The notes below the pieces were generated by a model. That model was not told the DNA's origin. It saw only the letters and a program-made list of their open reading frames with translations, and did not search any database. From the NCBI RefSeq assembly GCF_002197645.1, contig NZ_CP021874.1, forward strand, positions 744,001 to 808,000: 64,000 nucleotides of DNA, read 5' to 3'. The position numbers and the translations under genes are program-made. This DNA is from Enterococcus wangshanyuanii. GTDB lineage: Bacteria > Bacillota > Bacilli > Lactobacillales > Enterococcaceae. How positions within the stretch are numbered: position 1 is the stretch's first letter; every line of letters starts with the position of its first letter. Positions 60,369-64,000 of this stretch are shown piece after piece.

Positions 60369-61811
60369 TCATAGTCCTGGGAAATCTAATCTAATTTTTT
60401 CGGTGATACGAGCAAGCTTTTCTTGAAACGCTGTAACATCTTGTTGACTGACTCTAGAAAAGTTGATGCGAATACTATCACGCTTCTCACTGTAAAAAAA
60501 GCTAGGCGCAATCAGCAATCCTTCTTGTAAAAATATAGCCCAGTCTTTTTGTCGTAATTCTCCATGCCGCCATTTAGCCCAGAGATAATAACCACCCTTC
60601 GGCTTTTCAGCTTCCCAATCAGACAGTTGAGTGACAACGTCATAAACAGCTTGCCCTCTTGCTTCAACCTCGTGTGTCAACGTAGCGGTTTTTCTTGAAT
60701 AGTCCTCATCTGTCAATGCTAGATTCGCTAAAACCTGCGGAAAAATACTCAAAGAAAAATCCATCATCTTCCTTGCTTCTGCTATTTGTTGATTAACAGA
60801 GGCTGGAGCACTTAGCCAACCGATTTTGGTCGTTGACCCTAAAATTTTGGACAAGGAACTAATATAGAGCACATTTTCAGGATCTAGTTTTTTTAACGGT
60901 GGAATTTCCTCACTTGGAATAAAATTTAATTTTGCAAAAACATCATCTTCTAAAATCGGGATCTGATATTCTTGACAAAGCTTGACTAAGCCCTCACGTC
61001 GTTTCATTGACATTGTTTTGCCTGTAGGATTCTGGAATGATGGATTGACCATGACCATTTTGATTCGATGCTGACGAATCGCTCTTTCCAATTCATCTAA
61101 ACAGATTCCTTCCTGATTCATTTTCACACCATATAGACGAATTCCAGCGGCTTGGAAAATAGGCAGTGCATAAAAAAAAGAGGGATCTTCGATAGCTACA
61201 CTGTCTCCTGGAGATAACAAAACCTGCAAAATCAAAAATAGTGCTTGCTGTGCACCTGAGGTAATCAATATGCTTTCAGCCGGCAAGCTAAAACGATATT
61301 CCTTCTCCATCTCTCGACTTAGTGAGGTTCGTAATGGCAAATAGCCTAAATCATCCTGCTGCTCCTCTTCTAAAAAATGCTTCCATGTAAGTGGCGGAAA
61401 AGCAAAGCTGGGAATCAGATCCAATGGCAGTTCACCTGTATAAAGATCCAGTACATTTTCTTTTGACGATCGAATAAGCCCTTCGATTTGTTCAACAAAA
61501 GGATCAACTTTTGCGAAAGCATTTTGTTCCAGATAATTACGCCAATTCGTTCTTGGAGCGGTAGTGATCCCCCATTTCCCTTCATTGACGATCGTTCCGC
61601 TTCCTTGTTTCCTTATGATCCAGCCTAAAGCTACTAATTCATCTAATGCATGAACGACTGTTGAGCGATTCACATTGAATAAATCAGCCAATTTTCTTTC
61701 GGAAGGCAAACGTTCACCTGGAAGAAGTTCCCCATTTTTTATGTATGAAAGAATCAGATCGATAATGCTGATATAGATAGGAACATTTTTTTCTTTCTTT
61801 AACGTCCACAT
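60369..61811 (-). CDS. MocR-family regulator (GntR helix-turn-helix fused to aminotransferase fold)
   Basis: 480 aa. Residues 1-~75: GntR-type winged helix ('GELLPGERLPSERKLADLFNV', 'RSTVVHALDELVALGWI'). Residues ~120-480: class I aminotransferase fold, 'ITSGAQQALFLILQVLL', PLP lysine in 'SLSKILGSTTKIGWLSAP', 'VNPSFQNPTGKTMS'. MocR proteins use PLP as effector; those called PdxR control vitamin B6 genes. The pyridoxal kinase and an ECF vitamin transporter lie divergently 445 nt away, so a PdxR-like role is plausible but not shown. Confidence 0.88.
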   Translation of the reverse strand: MWTLKKEKNVPIYISIIDLILSYIKNGELLPGERLPSERKLADLFNVNRSTVVHALDELVALGWIIRKQGSGTIVNEGKWGITTAPRTNWRNYLEQNAFAKVDPFVEQIEGLIRSSKENVLDLYTGELPLDLIPSFAFPPLTWKHFLEEEQQDDLGYLPLRTSLSREMEKEYRFSLPAESILITSGAQQALFLILQVLLSPGDSVAIEDPSFFYALPIFQAAGIRLYGVKMNQEGICLDELERAIRQHRIKMVMVNPSFQNPTGKTMSMKRREGLVKLCQEYQIPILEDDVFAKLNFIPSEEIPPLKKLDPENVLYISSLSKILGSTTKIGWLSAPASVNQQIAEARKMMDFSLSIFPQVLANLALTDEDYSRKTATLTHEVEARGQAVYDVVTQLSDWEAEKPKGGYYLWAKWRHGELRQKDWAIFLQEGLLIAPSFFYSEKRDSIRINFSRVSQQDVTAFQEKLARITEKIRLDFPGL

Positions 61812-61989
61812 TTTTTACTCTCTCCTTTTATTTATGAAAATAGTCTACTCAAATTTAGTTATATATGTGACAGCTAAAATCGATTGACTTAACTTTTCTT
61901 GACGCGAGAAAACTTTTTTGATTTTTTTATACTCTCTAATGTTACGCTGTTTGTCAAAACTCTGACTTTGATCACCTTACTTTTAAACA

Positions 61990-62160
61990 CTTCGTTATTG
62001 GTGTTTCTTACGACGGTTACAATTCTCCCTTTGGTCGTCTTGTACTGCTCAACATCAATTCACTTCGTTCTTTGTGTTTCTTACGAAGGGTACAACTCTC
62101 CCTTTGGTCGTCTTGTACTGCTCAACATCAATTCACTTCGTTCTTTGTGTTTCGCAGTAA
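61990..62160. repeat. Tandem intergenic repeat, locus 2 (two full 73-bp units plus partial ends)
   Basis: Units start at GTGTTTC 62001 and 62074, with a third start at 62147 and a partial unit end at 61990-62000. The core GTCTTGTACTGCTCAACATC and the end GTGTTTCGCAGTAA match locus 1 (44475-44623). Each unit can fold by AAGGG/CCCTT, GTACAA/TTGTAC and CTTCGT/ACGAAG pairs. They fill most of the 445-nt space between the MocR gene and pdxK; the rest (61812-61989) is A/T-rich and shows nothing I can name. Confidence 0.85.
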
Positions 62161-62256
62161 TTGGATGACCTGAAAATAACCCAATTGGCTGTTTTTGTCA
62201 ACTTTGATTTGTTTTACAATACAGATATTAAATTAAATGTGAATTGAGGTTAGAAC

Positions 62257-63081
62257 ATGATCAAAAAAGTATTGACTGTTGCTGGTTCTGATTCTAGTGG
62301 CGGGGCCGGTATTCAGGCAGATTTAAAAACATTTGAAGAGTATGGCACATTTGGTTTCTCTGCTTTGACAAGTATTGTGACAATGGATCCAGATGAAGGT
62401 TGGAGTCATTTAGTTACACCTATTGAACCAGATTTAGTTGAAAAACAGCTTAAAACGATTTTTGCAGGGGCACCACTTGATGCAATGAAAACCGGAATGC
62501 TGGGAACGATCGAAGCAATCGAGATCACTCGATCATATATCGATAAATTTTCGATGGAAAATATCGTTATCGATCCAGTTATGGCTTGTAAAGGAACAAG
62601 TGAGTTGCTACAGCCGGAAAATGTAGCTGCTATGACTCGTTTACTTTTACCTAAAGCAACTATCACTACACCTAATTTAGTAGAAGCTGGGATTCTATCC
62701 GAAATGGGAGATCTGACTTCTGTTGAACAAATGAAAGAAGCAGCAAAAAAGATCCTAAACCTAGGACCTAAAAATGTTGTTATCAAGGGCGGACACCGTT
62801 TAAATACAGATAAAGCGATCGATTTGTTTTATGATGGCTCTGAGTTCACAATCTTTGAAGAAGAACTTTTTGCCACTGATTTTAACCACGGCGCAGGCTG
62901 TACATTTGCTGCGGCTGTTACAGCTGGTCTTGCAAAAGGTTATTCTGTAGAAAAATCAGTTGCTTTAGCGAAAAAATTCGTAGCGGCTGCCATTAAAAAC
63001 GGTCAAAAAATCAATCCTTTTCTTGGTCATGTTTGGCACGGTGCTTATAACCATGCCGAAGACCGGATGAATGAAAAGTAA
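62257..63081 (+). CDS. pdxK: Pyridoxal/pyridoxine kinase (PdxK/ThiD family)
   Basis: Phosphorylates B6 vitamers; members of this family may also phosphorylate HMP for thiamine. 274 aa; 'TVAGSDSSGGAGIQADLKTF' start, 'KTGMLGTIEAI', 'VIDPVMACKGTSEL' and the anion hole 'NHGAGCTFAAAVTAGLAKG' with the cysteine typical of the Gram-positive pyridoxal kinase branch. GAGG precedes the ATG. Followed by an ECF S component, which supports vitamin B6 salvage. Confidence 0.9.
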   Translation: MIKKVLTVAGSDSSGGAGIQADLKTFEEYGTFGFSALTSIVTMDPDEGWSHLVTPIEPDLVEKQLKTIFAGAPLDAMKTGMLGTIEAIEITRSYIDKFSMENIVIDPVMACKGTSELLQPENVAAMTRLLLPKATITTPNLVEAGILSEMGDLTSVEQMKEAAKKILNLGPKNVVIKGGHRLNTDKAIDLFYDGSEFTIFEEELFATDFNHGAGCTFAAAVTAGLAKGYSVEKSVALAKKFVAAAIKNGQKINPFLGHVWHGAYNHAEDRMNEK

Positions 63082-63097
63082 AGGAAGGAGTTTTTCT

Positions 63098-63646
63098 ATG
63101 ACAAAACAACGTTCAACAACTTCGATCGTTTTTATCGGACTATTTACTGCACTAACGATTTTAGGAACGATGCTGAAAATCCCCTTACCAACAGGTGCCT
63201 TTGTTCATTTAGGGAATGCTGTTTTATTATTGGCAGTTTTGCTGATTGGATATAAAAGAGGCGCCTTAGCTGGTGGCTTAGGCTTTGCCATTTTTGATTT
63301 ATTGAATGGTTTTGCTGCCGAAGCCCCTTATTTCATTTTGGAGAGTTTCATTGTTGGGGGCGCTGCAGCGTTGATGATTCTCTTTTTCCATCGAAGACTA
63401 GATGCCATTTGGAAAATCATTGTCATTGCAAGTGTTACTGGCATAGCCAAAATCATCATGACACAATTAAAAAATACTGTTATGGGTCTTATGGCTGGAG
63501 CAGATTTTAAGGTGGCATTCGCAAGTGCACTTTCCAAGCTGCCTGCTACATTAGTGAATGTTGCAACGACAATTATTATCGTGAGTCTTGTTTATTTTCC
63601 ATTAAAAAAAGCCATGTCGGTTATTTTTTCTAAGCAATCATTTTAG
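63098..63646 (+). CDS. ECF transporter S component, probably for vitamin B6
   Basis: Substrate-binding membrane subunit of an energy-coupling-factor importer; the shared EcfA-EcfT parts are encoded elsewhere. 182 aa, six helices; 'SIVFIGLFTALTILGTML', 'HLGNAVLLLAVLLIG', 'GALAGGLGFAIFDLLNGF' are the S-component pattern. ATG 63098 has AAGGAAGGAG upstream, 16 nt after pdxK. Pyridoxine specificity is inferred from the neighbour (PdxU/PdxU2-like). Confidence 0.85.
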   Translation: MTKQRSTTSIVFIGLFTALTILGTMLKIPLPTGAFVHLGNAVLLLAVLLIGYKRGALAGGLGFAIFDLLNGFAAEAPYFILESFIVGGAAALMILFFHRRLDAIWKIIVIASVTGIAKIIMTQLKNTVMGLMAGADFKVAFASALSKLPATLVNVATTIIIVSLVYFPLKKAMSVIFSKQSF

Positions 63647-63677
63647 CTACTTATAAAGAAGTGTTCAACTTCGAGAA

Positions 63678-63722
63678 AAAGGGACTGTGTGATAACTCAA
63701 TGAGTTATCACACAGTTCCTTT
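63678..63722. terminator. Intrinsic terminator after the ECF gene (convergent)
   Basis: Long stem AAAGG-g-ACTGTGTGATAACTCA with its complement ending CCTTT; one mismatch; then TTATTTTTT. The next gene on the right comes from the opposite strand. Confidence 0.88.
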
Positions 63723-63728
63723 TATTTT

Positions 63729-64000
63729 TTATTCCTCACCGAAAATACTCTCCAAAATCCAAAAGAGTATTCCTGCTACAGGAAAAATTGTCCAAGCAGT
63801 TCCCCAGTTTCCTAAGAAAAAACCTTGTAGAAAGAAAATTCCTGTTACGATGGGCCAATAAATTTTTTCTATAGTTTGCAGCCAAAGCGGCATTTTTTTA
63901 TTTCGTTCCGCGGTAGCTTTAGGTCCAGGTTTATCCTCATCAGAAATAAAATAAGTTTGTTCGATCATCTTAGTAAAACTACCCATGATCACACCGCCAA
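63729..64000 (-). CDS. Membrane protein of unknown function, C-terminal part (cut by the window edge)
   Basis: The frame is open to the edge of the window, so the true start is probably outside; 87 residues follow the first possible start (GTG 63992). A polar part with 'SDEDKPGPKATAERNKK' separates upstream sequence from two hydrophobic helices ('IYWPIVTGIFFLQGFFLG' and 'WTIFPVAGILFWILESIFG'). I do not recognise a family. Confidence 0.6.
   Translation of the reverse strand, partial: GGVIMGSFTKMIEQTYFISDEDKPGPKATAERNKKMPLWLQTIEKIYWPIVTGIFFLQGFFLGNWGTAWTIFPVAGILFWILESIFGEE

Noticed and set aside
61990..62160. CRISPR array
   Set aside because: The units are 73 bp and contiguous, with no short repeat/unique spacer alternation and no cas genes nearby.
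61899..62168. An 89-aa plus-strand open frame before pdxK
   Set aside because: It runs through the tandem repeats, has no ribosome site and encodes no recognisable protein.

Overview
The window looks like chromosomal DNA of an Enterococcus, probably close to the E. faecalis group; I cannot assign a species. The evidence is the low-GC Firmicute housekeeping content (PolC, PgcA, YqeY, ZapA, PgpH, YidC2-type insertase), an Eep/RseP-sized protease (422 aa from the chosen start), glyQS under a glycine T-box, and gene orders known from E. faecalis (hom-thrC-thrB beside a Fur-family gene and ppsR; mutS2-trxA-uvrC). Most genes lie on the minus strand. I see no rRNA or tRNA gene, IS, prophage or CRISPR array.

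Layout. 1-3960: end of a LacI-type regulator, then a minus-strand operon padR - DUF2812 - ABC ATPase - ABC permease with palindromes just after its promoter. 4080-10000: uvrC, trxA, mutS2, cvpA, zapA. 10200-11240: D-2-hydroxyacid dehydrogenase. 11280-33220: a broken form of the Bacillus cluster rpsB-tsf-pyrH-frr-uppS-cdsA-dxr-rseP-proS-polC (transcribed right to left). Two extra blocks sit in it: an ABC transporter plus a PASTA-repeat membrane protein between frr and uppS, and a putative lactococcin-972-like bacteriocin with its own ABC transporter between proS and polC. 33500-36700: alpha carbonic anhydrase lipoprotein, SpoU methyltransferase, acylphosphatase, YidC. 36750-41280: TetR regulator and a membrane-protein operon (TspO-like, DUF1295, DAK2-DegV fusion, DUF2177). 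41350-44860: glyQS with a T-box and an unusual composite leader. 44900-51650: recO, era, dgkA, ybeY, pgpH, phoH, yqeY, rpsU. 51750-57720: Zur/Fur-type regulator, ppsR, threonine genes, CzrA-like ArsR, proC. 57790-64000: pgcA, nitroreductase, MocR regulator, pdxK and an ECF transporter S component, then a membrane protein that reaches the window edge.

Most unusual points. (1) A bacteriocin-like locus (15896-19616) with a cysteine-free secreted peptide and an export or immunity ABC system built from two separate FtsX-like permeases. (2) Two intergenic elements of about 117 nt (32188-32305 upstream of tsf, 44355-44470 upstream of glyQ) share one hairpin architecture while their stems differ by compensatory changes, which suggests a conserved structured element. 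(3) A 73-75 bp tandem repeat family occurs at two loci (44475-44623 and 61990-62160). (4) An intact dxr (MEP pathway) occurs in a genus usually described as using mevalonate, with a perfect terminator-like hairpin over its start. (5) A PASTA protein without a kinase domain is translationally coupled to an ABC transporter.
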